From positions 23,235,754-23,299,753 of the forward strand of contig CAIIXF020000011.1 in assembly GCA_903813345.2 (NCBI GenBank): 64,000 bases of DNA, written 5' to 3'. The notes below the pieces were generated by a model. That model was not told the origin of the DNA. It did not search any database and was given only the letters and a program-made list of their open reading frames with translations. This DNA comes from Owenia fusiformis (Eukaryota; Annelida; Polychaeta; Sabellida; Oweniidae). Made by a program: the position numbers and the translations under genes. Shown here piece after piece: positions 13,901 to 25,345 of this stretch. How positions within the stretch are numbered: the first letter of the stretch is position 1; each line of letters begins with the position of its first letter.

Positions 13901-16900
13901 GTAATTTATAAAGAAACCTTATATAAATTGCTCATGCTTATGGTATTTAGCGGAAACGGCAAGTTACATATAGTTTGCCATGTCTGTAAAACATTTGCAT
14001 GCTTGATATACTGCTGGAATACTAACAAACTAAGCTTGAACGAATACAAGACAACAAAGCAAACACCCAAATTATGCAATTATTTGGGAAATCAGTGACG
14101 TATAGTTCGTTTGTTTGTTTAATTGTTGACAGGGCAATGTGCCACTGATGTCACAGATAATTGTACCATATTCTAAGAATTCGTGAACAACAGTGTTATA
14201 TGACGTCATGATAAAACAATGCTTCAAATGAGGAGCTCTTAGTTGCTATGTCGTTAAGTGTCATGTACCGTCATTCAGCGTCATTGAGATTTAATTAAAG
14301 AACACGGCTTAAACGTGAAGTTAACAAACAAGCTTTTCCTAAATATGTTTATTTTCTATTTCTGTAATTGGCAAGTGCATTACCATTGTCGTAAGGGTTA
14401 GAGATGAGTCCCCTTAAAGTGTATGTGTGCTTTACCTGGGAAAGGTATCACATATACCCCTTGTCTCAGTCTAAATGGGGTCAGTTATAAGCCAACCATA
14501 TTACAGGTCCTCATAAATTTGTTGTCTTTGACTTAACATGTATAATGAATATTACACTGTCTTATCATGTCATCCCAGGGGCATTGCTAGCATAGTAAAA
14601 TATGGGGCACCTAAGGCGAAAGTACAATTCTTGACATAAAAATTTGATAAAAATCTGCCTGGGCTTCAATAAAAATGCAGTTTTTACTCAAAATCAATTC
14701 TTAGTATCATTTTTCAATTTTTGGGTCAGTGTGATAAATGTCGCTTGACCAAAATTATAATGACAATTATGTTGGTAATACAGTTATACCTGTCTAAGTG
14801 GAACACCTTTGGTACCTCTAAAAAGTGTTCCACTTGCAAGGTATTCCACTTATAGAGGCTCATTTAACATTAATTTAATTGGTCTTGGGACTCTGAAAAT
14901 AATATGAAGACTGTCACTTTTAGACCGATCTTACCTCAATCCATTTATGCTCTAATCAGTTCATTTATATAGAATGAATGAAAGATAAGGGAAAAAAATA
15001 AGTAAATTAAAACCAGGTGTCAATCATCATTGAATAAAAATTTGGTTAATGAAATTCAAGGTTATATCTTCTCTCCAATGAACAAATGTGCAATATGCAG
15101 AACTCATTTTGACATCCTTGTCATATCTCAAGTCAAAATTCCTGAAATAATCATTCGGGACACAGTCATAAACAAAGGCTGAGATAAGAAAGTAGACAGA
15201 ATAAGGTAAATACTAGCTCGGAGTGTACACTTCAGAAACATGTGCATGTACTCATCTTGCATGAGGTCTGTTATCCCTTCCTCCCCCACCCCATCTACCT
15301 GAACACTTGTGTTGGGGAGGTACATAGCTTGGGGCTCACAAGTTCTCACAAAAAACACTTCATAGAACAAAAAACACTTGATGCAAAAAGCAAGCACAAC
15401 ATGGAACAGAACACACTCCAAAGAACAAAACACATTCCATGAAACAAAACACACTCCATGGAACAAACAAACACTACTTGGAACAAAAAACATTCAGCGG
15501 ATCAAAACACTCTCCTTAGAACAAAACACACTCCATGAAACAAAACACACTCCATGGTAACAAAACTCACTCAATACAACAAAACACTCTCCTTAGAACA
15601 AAACACACTCCATGAAACAAAACACACTCCATGGTAACAAAACACACTCAATACAACAAAAACTCTCCTTAAAACAAAAAAATACTACATAGAACACTAT
15701 CATTCCAATCTTACCGCACTACAAACTGTAACAATGATGCAACAACAAATTAAAAGTACTCATCTTCAAATTGCATTAAAGAGTTACGTTGAAAACCCAC
15801 AAACAACTGAGCAGTTGACTAAAGAAGACGAGTCGCTATAATCTAGGTCAATCGGTTCAGTGTCCGAAAGCAAATTTATAGTACTCGTTTCCAAATTTTG
15901 TTGTTCATTGTTAAAGCTTTATTTGATTATACTCGGTATACTGATCATTGTTTTATCTAGCGTGCGGGTGTAAAAACAAAATTGTGTAATAAGTTTGATT
16001 TAGAAATTTCAGGCCACGCCAATAGCTACGCGAAATGTATTGTGGGAAACATTGGCCAATCAAATTTTGTCCTTTCAGAGGGCTTTTTAACTGCATATTT
16101 TCATACCTTCTCAATTAAAGAGTGAACCATGAAAGGGAAAGTTGTACATGTTTATCAGTAGCAGAATCACACAGAAGTCAGTCTTCAGTATAAGGGGATT
16201 ACAAGCAATTGGAATGTGAGACCGATACACAAATAAACAAGATTAAACTATTGACACACTTTGGGGGACTCTTTACAAAGAAATACTTCGCCTATCTTTG
16301 TCATTGCCATTGAACTTTAGATAAGTTGATTATTTCATTGCATTTAGGTTAACTTCTGTTTAACTGGGTGATGCACTACCAATAAACCAATTTATATGAA
16401 ACTTGCGTAGTTTCAAGCAGACTATCTTCTTGTAGAAAGAAGCCCATGGTTTGATTTATTTTCATCTTTTCATTATTTGATACTAATTATCCTTAAAAAC
16501 AGCTTAATTAGCTATAGCTATAATACACAGTATTATGGAGTGGTCAAATGTTCATATTGTTGCACCATTTGCATCTCCTACAAATCACATTTGTTTCAGA
16601 TTTTCATTATGGACCAGTTCATTTATTGTTTACCCAAATCAATAAAAAGTACATTCTCGTAGATTTTATGAACTCATATCAATATATCAGATTTTAATGA
16701 TAAAAATATGCATCAAAATTGAAAAAAGATTTTATTTTATTATTTTTCAGCCTGGGTTGGTTCGTTGTATATAGGAATGACATTTGGGATGTCGCCTGTG
16801 GCTAGCATTTTAACAGACAGACTTGGGATTCGGAAAACCGCAATCCTTGGTGGAATAATAGCAACATCTGGAATGTTAGCGAGCTCGTTTATCCGCCAAT

Positions 16901-19900
16901 TAGAATGGCTGTATCTGACTTATGGAATACTGCTGGGATTTGGTTCCTCCCTTGTATATACGCCATCAATGGTCATCCTGGGCCACTATTTTAGAAAACG
17001 ATTAGGAATCGTGAATGGGATCGTCTGCTTTGGAAGTAGCGTTTTTACGATCGCATTGCCGTTTATTGAAAATTATCTCTTAGACACTATTGGCTTAGCA
17101 AACACTATGCGTGTATTAGCTGGTTTAATGGCTACTTTAATACTCTGTGGTATATCATTCATACCAATGTACACAAATCGCCATGAAGAACTAGATCATT
17201 ATCTATCTACAGCCAGTTTAGCAGATACTGTACAAGGTTGTTGTACGTGGGTCAAGAAATTCCTGAATGTATCAATCTGGAAAAACTTTGGCTACGTCAT
17301 GTGGGTGGTATCTGTTCCAGTGGCGCTGTTTGGGTATTTCATTCCATTTGTGCATTTGGTAAGTACGAGTATAATAAAGACAAAAAATTTGTCTGTCATG
17401 TGACATAAGAAATTTATTTCTCTGGTTACATTCTAGAGCCTCTGTCACATTGCTCTATGGCTGGTGTATGACGGCTGTAGCTTCACAAATCTATATTGAA
17501 AATTGACATCATACTGCTTATCCCTATATCTTATACTGCATATTTGTCTCCATTTTGGGAAGCTACGGCGGCTGTATGGTTACTGTAGATCAAATGTGAC
17601 TGAGGCATTAGTCACATGGCTTGACTAAATTACATGTTAAATTACAAAGCTACTCTAGCACATACCAAATACAGTGGCTAAAAATAGTTTACATGAAAGA
17701 TATGATAATTGCAACTTCAGCTGTTTATTAACCTGTAGAGTTGACAATTTTGATTGTTATAAATGAATAGTCCAATAGTCAAATACCTACTGCAAAGTAT
17801 CTTGCAAGTTTCAAGAGTTAGGCAATAAAGAGCCTAATAAATGAGCAGGTGCTTGAGTTCATGATAACTTATCAATTTGGTAATGATCTAAATATGTTAA
17901 CCCAAGTGATCTGTTTCCGCTTGAAGAAAAGTAAAAGATGAAATCAAATAAAGGAAATGCAAGATTCTCAATAAGTCAAGGAAAAAATGTTGAAGATTCA
18001 GCATTTGAATCCAACTGGGAAGATATCCATATTCTCAACAATAAGCATTTAGAATGGTGCAACGTATTATCCAAATTCTCAACAATAAGCATTTAGAATG
18101 GTGCAACGTAATATCCATATTCTCAACAATAAGCATTTAGAATGGTGCAACGTAATATCCATATTCTCAACAATAAGCATTTAGAATGGTGCAACGTAAT
18201 ATCCATATTCTCAACAATAAGCATTTAGAATGGTGCAACGTAATATCCATATTCTCAACAATAAGCATTTAGAATGGTGCAACGTAATATCCATATTCTC
18301 AACAATAAGCATTTAGAATGGTGCAACGTAATATCCAAATTCTCAAAAAAGTGTAATATGCAAATTCAAATGATTGTTACTGCCCATTTGTGCCAATCCT
18401 GTATGATATCACTTTGTATGAGTGAGTTCTTTTGATTTGAATGAATCAATCTTTTAACTCATTAATTTCACATATTATATCATTAAAATGACATTTTCAA
18501 GTTCATCAAAGTCCAAAAATTAATTATATCAGTAAAATTATTTTGATAAACTGTATGACTATTATATTTCTACTTAATTGTTTGTGATTATTTTATGATG
18601 GTTAGCATTTTAGTTTTACTAAGCTTGATGTCAAGCTGGATAGAAATTATGTACTAGTACACACAATTCTAAGTTCTCTTAAAGTTTATTTTTAAAATAA
18701 ATCAAAATTAATTAGATTGAATTTCAGACCAATAATTAGGCCAAAATCGATGGACAATTCTGATTATTAATTGTATTTTAAAGCAATACAATTTTGAATT
18801 CCTTCATAAGTGTCTGAATTAGGGAAATCGCTTACGTCAGTGTTCTCTATTAGCACCAAAAATAATTATTTTTCTGAATTTTTTTCCAGGTGAAACATAC
18901 AGGAGACATCTTCCCTGATTTTGATGGTGGAATATTAGTCATGTGTCTCGGGGCGACATCTGGTGTTGGGCGCCTCTTGTTTGGCAAATTAGCGGATCTC
19001 CCAAAATGCAACAGGGTTCGAATGCAGCAAATAGGTCTCGCCATAATGGGTGTCTCAACCACCTGTATTCCCTTTGCTGGACATTGGGGAGGGTTGATTG
19101 CAATAGTTTTGGTGCTAGGTATATTTGATGGGTGTTTTGTTTGTCTGCTAGGGCCAATTGCATTTGATATCCTAGGGCCGAAAGGTGCTTCCCAGGGACT
19201 TGGTTTCCTGCTTGGATTATTCTCAATCCCTATGACTGTTGGACCTCCTGTTGCAGGTATGTATTATCTGTATAGATGTCACTCTCTTCCTACTCAGTAA
19301 CATGCTTGCTCTTCCAATACATGTAAACAATTTGAGTTAGAGAAAGCAAACACCTCATTTTTATGTCACCACCACAAGTGGTGACATATTGTTATAGTCT
19401 CCAACATTTGGTGTGGATGTTGTTTGATGTTTGGTGGTCAGTATTAGGCTTTTGGTGTTTGGTGGTCAGTATCTGTAACAAATGGCAGGTGGTGACATAT
19501 TGCATGGTAATGCCTTGTTTATTCCGTTTAATTTCAGCATGAAGTTTAGCTACTCTCATACTTCTGGCTAATTCCATGATTGTAAAGAAAACATTGTTGA
19601 GACATGTGACAGGTCCATTTTAGGTACATTTGATTTTTATAAAACTAACTACATAAATATTTGTTCCACCAGTGAATGTGAGATTCCTAATTCAAACTTC
19701 TATTTTCAGGACTGCTGTATGACCACATGCACACGTATCGTATTGCATTCCATATTGCTGGAGCGCCACCTTTAATTGGAGCTCTCCTGATGTTCCTCAT
19801 TCCCAGAGTGAGACAGGTGCGTTGTTTTTATTATTATTTAGATAAATAAACGTACTAAAATATATTGAGATAAAATCTAAATTTTTTTGTGACTTGCTTT

Positions 19901-22900
19901 TAAAAGTATTTCTGTGCCCTTCATCAAACTTTCATACCAAAGCTGAATAGAGTGCTTAACGTCTCTACATTTCTGTACTCTTTTAAGTGAAAAATTGACA
20001 TGGGTCACAAATTGAGTATTACATCTCCTTGGCCCGTAGTCAAACTTCATATCATGATTGTAATCATAAAATATATATAACGTTAGCTTTAAAAACTTAT
20101 TCAGAAGTTCCAACTCATCATATGATGTCAAATTGCCAACGGATTGTCTTCATTAAGATTCAGGGGTCCATTTTTGGTACAAAAGTAGCTTGATTCTGGG
20201 AAAAACATTTTTATGTTACCACCAAAAAGTGTTGACATGTCTACTTTTTGATGAATAGTGAGTTGCAACCAAACTGTAAGTTACGATGGTTCCAAAAATG
20301 GACCCCGGTGTCATGCAATTATATTTGAAGGGCACTGTACGGTAAACTAACTAAAAGTTAATTGAACGCTATACCCAGAGTGACATTCTACACAGATTGT
20401 GTTGACAATTTGTAGATGGGATTGGCGAACTGGCAAAAATGAAAAATACTCCCAGGTCTCAAACCCATTTTAGAGCCTCGAAGTCAAGATATTAAACAGA
20501 AAAAGGTTAAGGTTGTCATAGACATGCACTTAGCCAATTATCACATAATTAACAATACTCCTGTAAATGCATATGTTTTATTTAAAAGATGCAATTTAAT
20601 GCCCCTGACTAAAGGGTTCATCATAAATGACATTTTGTTGCAGTAACACCTGAACATATTTGATGTAGAGTTTTCTTAATACCCATTTGCCATTATAATA
20701 TTTTGCTGTTGTTGCAGAGGGATCCTTCTAAAGACCCTTCTAAAAAGTCTAAAAGTGTCAGTATTATTGCTGCCACCCTCTTACTTATGCAACTGGACTC
20801 ATCCAATGTTCTTTTATGTGATACAGAAAATATTCTGCATTAGCAATCCCGAATTTTGAAACACAGTAAAGCATGTATATATGGAACACTTTTACCACTG
20901 GCCAAAATTGTCCTTTGTAGATATTCCTTACAGAGGGGTTCATTAACATGTAAGTCAGAGGGACTTCTTTGAAAATTTCCAATATACGAGATATTCCTCA
21001 CAGGAAGGTGTTCCATCTGATAGGTTTTACTGTACATGTGAGGAAATATATTTGAAGAAATTATGGTTCATTCCGAAAATTATCAAAGTGGCATCAAGAC
21101 ACATATGATAAATTATTATTCTTTTTGAAGCTCAATATTTTGTGTATTACACACATAGATGTTGGATAACCATTTTATCCTATGACCCCATTTCAGTAAA
21201 TTATATTTCATATTTGAAAACTTCATCTTTGAAATAAAATCTCCATTGGAGTAAAAAAGATGTACTAGTATAGTATATGGACATCCAAACTCTGTGAATG
21301 TATAGTGTACACTATTACAAAGACCAGTAAAGACCAGTAAGAATGTTAACATAGGATAAAACAGTGCTTTGGAATGGAGTAATCCACAAAATAGCACAAT
21401 ATTTAAATAGCTTTCTATGTCTGTCAGCATTTGGAAAAGATTGCTATTTTGGCTCATTTGAAATCATTCTCTCATATGAGACTCTCAAGCCTGTGGATGA
21501 ACACAATGATTGTATCACATACCATACTATTTTTGATAATTTTAGTTGATTATATAATTCCTCTTTAATAGGTGATATAATTGATAAGAATAATGTTATA
21601 TCGTGAATACCAAGATTACAAGCATCAGGCTACACCCCCAATCAGCAATCATGGTACAGTAACAGTACGGTACCTTACACAGCATTATATGGTACCATTT
21701 CCATGGTCCCATTTGGTACATTAAGATTATACCATACAGTACCATATGAGCGTTACCGTACAGCGCTGTGATCACGGTACCGTACAGTACTGTTTAGATT
21801 GGTTGTGTACTATTAGGGATTGTCCCCATTGTGCTTTTCCAATGTTGTCCTATGTGCTTTTATTGGGAGAAAATAATTGTTTTCTTGATTTTTCAATTCA
21901 CTTTATCACATGTCATTCGCTTTGCTTACTTTCATGTTCTGCTTCAGTGTTACAAGTTACTGTTGTCATTTGTAACAAACAGCTACACTTTTGTCATGGC
22001 AACCAAGGTGACATTTGCTTTGTTTGTATGTGAGTTCAGCTGAGATGTGAACCTATTAACTCAACATATTTTACAAGTTGTAAAAATATTGTATTTTCCT
22101 GTAACAGCTCAACAGCTGTTCTTTGCAGAATAGCATTCAATCTTTGGGTTGCCAGGATAAATAAATACATAACTTAAAAATGCTACATTAAAAATGCTAT
22201 TTGTGCATTTTTGTTGATTGTTTCAGCATTTTCCCGCAGTATCAGAAGTAGAAGATATAGCTGCCATGAACATGGAGAACTTGGATGAGAAAAAAGGTAA
22301 GGTCAAGGAAAGCACATACGGTACAAAGCTTTCTTGTAATGATCCTGAGTATGTAAATTTCAAAAGCCCTAATTCTGGTTCTAGCTCCCCTCAAAATAAA
22401 TGCCCATTAGTGGCATTATGTTAAAGGAGGTTTTGAAACAGTGTCCATTGGCACTTTAATGAAAGGAAATCTGATTTATTTTTGTGTCAATTTATATGTT
22501 GGCACATTTTAAACCTTGTTTTTCATTCACTTGTAATATATTATGGTTAATCTACCTGTATACTTGTACATTTCTAGACTAATATTAGACTAATAATCCT
22601 TGGGCACACGACACCATTTTGTCTCCTATATTTTGCGTAATAATTTGACATGATATATTAAATTCCCATTTTGCTTCTTTGATTTCAGTTGGTGAGAAAA
22701 CGAGTGAATATTTCATAGAACTAAACAGAAAATGGCGAGAATCAAACAGAAACTTAGATGAAAACAGTCTCAGTGGTTCCTGTGCCTTACTGCCAATTGC
22801 CAATCAAAATGGCAAAATATCAAAAAGTGTCGACTTTAAAGATTTACATATACTGAGGCTGAAAAATGAAGGGCCCCATTTGACTAGGAGTTTAAACTTC

Positions 22901-22957
22901 AAGGATGTTGATATGGATGCTAAGTCAAAGAAGGGCAAAGTATTAAAAGAAGTGTAA
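7972..22957 (+). CDS. SLC16-like monocarboxylate transporter (MFS), 8 coding exons
   Basis: Exons by GT-AG joins: 7972-8251, 8820-8933, 16751-17358, 18890-19256, 19710-19816, 20718-20756, 22227-22296 and 22689-22957; phases agree throughout and give 617 aa. The start is the first in-frame ATG. The family signature DGGYGW sits at residues 84-89 before TM1. The second conserved segment (YTPSMVILGHYFRKR, then a G-rich stretch) is in exon 3 at TM4-TM5. Twelve hydrophobic spans can be counted: TM1 in exons 1-2, TM2-7 in exon 3, TM8-11 in exon 4 continuing into exon 5, and TM12 in exon 5. The N-terminus and the ~125-residue C-tail are hydrophilic. SLC16 proteins carry monocarboxylates or related solutes across the plasma membrane; the organisation resembles the MCT9/12/14 side more than MCT1-4, but the substrate is unknown. 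The 39-nt exon at 20718 has a weak donor (GTCAGT) and may be skipped in frame. Confidence 0.9.
8953..9155. repeat. dispersed repeat copy (GTAGCCAAGGGGGGCAGGGG)
   Basis: GC-rich head followed by A-run and degenerate AGTGAACCCCCCTGG / AGTGAACCCACCCTTGG blocks inside transporter intron 2. A similar GGGGCGTGGCTAGGG head occurs at about 24115. Looks like the edge of an interspersed repeat common in invertebrate genomes; family not identified. Confidence 0.5.
9156..10653. other. transporter intron 2, no feature seen
   Basis: AT-rich intronic sequence. A diverged direct repeat is visible: GATTTGTATGTTTTC... TTTCTAGATTTTTCATAAAA at 9832-9896 resembles 9965-10035. Nothing coding. Confidence 0.5.
10654..10813. 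mobile_element. 160-bp palindromic MITE-like element
   Basis: AAAGACCGAGATTTTAGGAT at the left pairs with a right arm ending AAAATCGAGGTCTTT; internally AATATATGACC pairs with GGTCATATATT, and AAAACCGAAATCGC with GCGATTGAGGTCTTT. Small hairpin element without coding capacity. Confidence 0.6.
11490..14417. mobile_element. 2.9-kb TTAA-flanked non-autonomous DNA transposon
   Basis: Both ends show GGGGACTCATCTCTA as a 15-bp perfect inverted repeat (from 11494 and to 14413), and both are bordered by TTAA (11490-11493 and 14414-14417). A TTAA target duplication is typical of piggyBac- and Kolobok-type transposons; no transposase is visible. The interior is mostly a ~444-bp tandem array plus a unique 3' part. 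It lies in transporter intron 2. Confidence 0.8.
11800..13780. repeat. ~444-bp satellite-like tandem array, about 4.4 units
   Basis: The landmark GACCCCTTACCCAAGTTCGG (or CCTCACCC variant) begins at 11873, 12318, 12762 and 13205, and in altered form at about 13659-13675: spacings of 445, 444 and 443, then a slightly longer one. Each unit also carries a GACGCCAT block, CAATAGTTCACGTACC and AAGGTTCCACCGTCGATTTT. Units are moderately diverged, so the array is not recent. Confidence 0.85.
14418..15342. other. transporter intron 2; fragment of a CAGT-ended MITE
   Basis: At 14779-14870, ACAGTTATACC is followed by AAGTGGAACACC, AAAAGTGTTCCACTTG and ATTCCACTTATAGAGG. This resembles the inverted-repeat element at 20864-21033. 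Otherwise nothing is supported. Confidence 0.45.
15343..15695. repeat. 19-bp minisatellite with higher-order structure
   Basis: About 18 degenerate copies of AACAAAACACACTCCATGA. A block of four variant units (ending CCTTAG, CCATGA, CCATGGT and CAATAC) is repeated about 78 bp later, so there is a higher-order period. Lies in transporter intron 2. Overlapping ORFs on both strands are products of the repeat. Confidence 0.85.
15696..16750. other. end of transporter intron 2, no feature seen
   Basis: No coding or clear repeat structure. The intron closes with a pyrimidine tract and TTTTTCAG at 16750. Confidence 0.5.
17436..17608. mobile_element. 173-bp MITE with GTCACATT inverted ends
   Basis: GAGCCTCTGTCACATT at the left is matched by AAATGTGACTGAGGC at the right, and ATGGCTG... 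GACGGCTGTAGCTTC by GAAGCTACGGCGGCTGTATG inside. The ends resemble those of the element at 63131-63623 (CAGTCACATTT). TA occurs next to both ends. Confidence 0.65.
18022..18346. repeat. 44-bp tandem array, about 7.4 copies
   Basis: The unit starting GCAACGTAATATCCATATTC and ending AAGCATTTAGAATGGT repeats head to tail, with almost no differences between copies, in the transporter intron between exons 3 and 4. The homogeneity suggests recent expansion; length polymorphism is likely. Confidence 0.9.
18347..18889. other. rest of transporter intron 3, no feature seen
   Basis: Very AT-rich sequence up to the acceptor TTTTTTTCCAG at 18889. Confidence 0.5.
19363..19510. repeat. interspersed repeat fragment (GTCACCAC/GTGGTGACAT)
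   Basis: TATGTCACCACC pairs with GGTGGTGACATA, AGTGGTGACATATTG recurs at 19379 and 19490, and GGTGTTTGGTGGTCAGTAT is present twice in near-identical form. Probably a fragment of a dispersed element in the transporter intron after exon 4. Confidence 0.5.
20163..20306. mobile_element. 144-bp MITE with GGGGTCCATTTTTG ends
   Basis: GGGGTCCATTTTTGGTAC at the left is inverted as TTCCAAAAATGGACCCC at the right, with TGTAAGTTACGATGG just inside. A diverged relative occurs at 39114-39231. Lies in a transporter intron. Confidence 0.65.
20864..21033. mobile_element. 170-bp MITE with CAGTAAA ends
   Basis: CAGTAAAGCATGTATATATG then GAACAC at the left matches the inverse of GTGTTCCATCTGATAGG then TTTTACTG at the right; AGATATTCCT occurs twice inside. 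Related to the fragment at about 14779-14870. Confidence 0.55.
21640..21800. repeat. imperfect repeats of GGTACCGTACAGT type
   Basis: Variants of GGTACC, GTACGGTACC and TACAGTACTG recur about a dozen times in both orientations. Self-complementary stretch within a transporter intron; class unknown. Confidence 0.4.
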
Positions 22958-23053
22958 TTTATGGACTCCTACACAGTAGTGCTGAACATTCCACACAGCA
23001 TTTGGAATATCACTCTGGTTATGTTTTCACCTTCCATTATTAAGCTTGAAGAA

Positions 23054-23059
23054 AATAAA
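23054..23059 (+). promoter_or_regulatory. poly(A) signal of the transporter gene
   Basis: AATAAA lies 97 bases after the TAA stop at 22955-22957 and is the first canonical signal downstream. Confidence 0.6.
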
Positions 23060-24265
23060 GAATTTTGCTTTTTCACTTTTTTAAAAATGACAAAATGAAG
23101 CTCTTTTTCAAAGTCTAAGGGAGGAAAAAGAAAAAAAGTGAATTATGAAACAAAAGTGTGAAATACGAGAAAATGTGACCAGAGTGGTAATTTACACATA
23201 ATTTCCTCAGATTGAAAAGTGAAGTATATTTTCAGAGTGATAAAAATACACTTAAGATGACTAAAGAAGCAAAATGTTTGACATATCTGCCCATGTCTGT
23301 GGGTACATGAACTGTATGGAAAATTGTGCGCTGAGGTTTTAACTTAGTTACTGTAAATTGGTTTAATTTGACGGCTGTTTTAAAATTTTGCGGATTGGTA
23401 AAAACTGCCAAATAGAATCGTCGCCATTTTTTTAAATCCAATTTTCTTTCAATAATTTGATTGTAACCCCATATTTATTACATTTTAGCTCATATATGAA
23501 GGTAAAACCTCCCTGTGTCACCCAAGAGTAACCTGGTCATGTATAACTTCCTAGCTTGCCCTCCAATATCTATATTTATTGATCGATCCACCAAATAAAA
23601 TAGCAGCCATTTACCCAATCTCCCAAATTAAAAAGCACCAAATTAGAGCAATTTACAATTATAGATGGCATAGGTCTCGTGTCAAATTTGTTGTATGATA
23701 TTTTCATATTGTATGAATCTATGACCTTGATGGTTGAGATTATATATTTGTATCATCTATTATAAGGACACTTGAAACGTTTCAGTGCTGAAAAGGATAA
23801 ACTCATTGCTAAAAGAAGCATTTTGGTTGTTTACAAAAACTACTGCCAATATGCCCTGACTCTTTGATTCACCAAAAGGGGTCAGGATATATTATTGGGT
23901 ATATTCTTTTTCAATTGAAGCTCTGAAGGTGAAAAGCAATTATCACATTTTTAGATTGCCTCAATTTCAAATATGCGATAGTGCGATTTGTGTATCAGAA
24001 ACAGTGAGACAATAGTAGATGTTGATACCAGTTTTAGAGTTTTAAACATTTCATGAACAGTGAGCTGAGCGTGAACATGTTGTGCAATAATTGATAGTGC
24101 ATGTTTGTAACACAGGGGCGTGGCTAGGGTCAAAACTTATCTGAGACACAAATATGTAGGCAAGGCAAATTTAGGGCTAAATGAGGTCTTTATTACCTCT
24201 GAGCTTAATGTAATTATTGGTCAATTAATGTGTTGGCTTGTTTTACAAAATTTAGAACAATTGTA
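23060..24265. other. intergenic, no gene seen
   Basis: AT-rich spacer after the transporter. The head of a GGGGCGTGGCTAGGG-type interspersed repeat starts at about 24115. Confidence 0.5.
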
Positions 24266-24279
24266 TACAGGGACTGCAC

Positions 24280-24628
24280 AAGAAGGATTGGCTCCCAGAA
24301 TGCAATATAGATCTAGATGTTCTGCCATTATGGTATTATGACCTTGACCTTATTTTCAGGTAATTATATCGTGATAACGAAATTCAAGATCAAAATGTCC
24401 CGCAATTTTTGTTCCCTTCAAAATTTGAATAGTGAATTTTGGTATTATTTCCAAACAAAAAAATTCAAAACACACAAGAAGTGATTAAATTATCAGTTCA
24501 AATCTTTTGGATCTCTGATTAAGAATTTATCAGTTATAATATCAGAAAATAACGACATTTCCAATGTTGTCATCGATCAATTTCAAGGTCGAATATTGAG
24601 TTGGAATCCCCTGGGAGCCAATCCTCTT
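24280..24628. mobile_element. ~350-bp element with AGGATTGGCTCCCAG inverted ends
   Basis: AGAAGGATTGGCTCCCAG at the left and CTGGGAGCCAATCCTCTTT at the right form inverted ends; ATAACGA... AATTCAAG and TTCAAGGTCGAAT are further weak pairs. No coding content. Confidence 0.5.
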
Positions 24629-24984
24629 TGGTTACTGCAGAAGGGAAATATGAAGGTTTTGTCAACTTAAAGCAACTAAATACTGCAAAAATACACTAGA
24701 CCTAAAAATGCTTGTAAACACACAACTATTCTGTGGAAAACAATAAATGCTTTATCCATACAGAAAATTTATTTTAGTAACTTATATATTTTATTTGGCT
24801 TTAAATAATTCCCTGGATGTCCAGTTCAATGGCTGTTACTCAGAAACTTTAACAAGGAATGCCTTTATGCAAAGTCGGGTGTTTCGGAGTCCGGGTTCCA
24901 AGTTCATTTATTTTATTTTCATGTTAACACGATGGAATCAGACGATGTAACATGCCTTGTTTATACACAATTTATAGTTTATAA

Positions 24985-25345
24985 TGTGTGTACACGTAAT
25001 GGATTTATGTTTACTAAGCATCACTTCATTGCGCTAATATATAAAAGTGAAGTGCGGTGTGTAAAGATTCTCATTCTGAATTGAGTAATTCTCGGATACA
25101 TGGAGAAAATGTGTTATTTCTCCCCCCCCCCCGTTATGCTTGATCCGTCGAGGTATTACAGACCTGGTATATATATATATGACAACAAGTTAATGGGTTT
25201 CTTAGCTAATATATGATAAGTACCTGTGGACACACTGATTAACTGGTCATTTAAACAGGAGGTACTATCCGTCATTGGATCTAAATATTCGGGATTGATT
25301 CACAAATTAACACTTGATAGCATCGAGCACTGATTTCGAAACGAA
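24985..25345 (+). promoter_or_regulatory. 5' flank shared by the lectin genes, with TATA-like box (copy A)
   Basis: TAATGGATTTATGTTTAC, CACTTCATT, TATATAAAAG (25038-25047) and ATTCTCATTCTGAATTG occur in the same order and spacing as in the flanks of copies B (33.2 kb) and D (50.6 kb). Conservation of the TATA-like box between paralogs supports it as the core promoter; the start site itself is inferred. Confidence 0.5.

Noticed and set aside
15128-15560. ORFs of 121, 66 and 60 codons on both strands
   Set aside because: Low-complexity products of the 19-bp minisatellite.
18022-18346. CRISPR-like regular repeats
   Set aside because: The 44-bp units are head-to-tail with no spacers and lie in a eukaryotic intron; ordinary tandem repeat.
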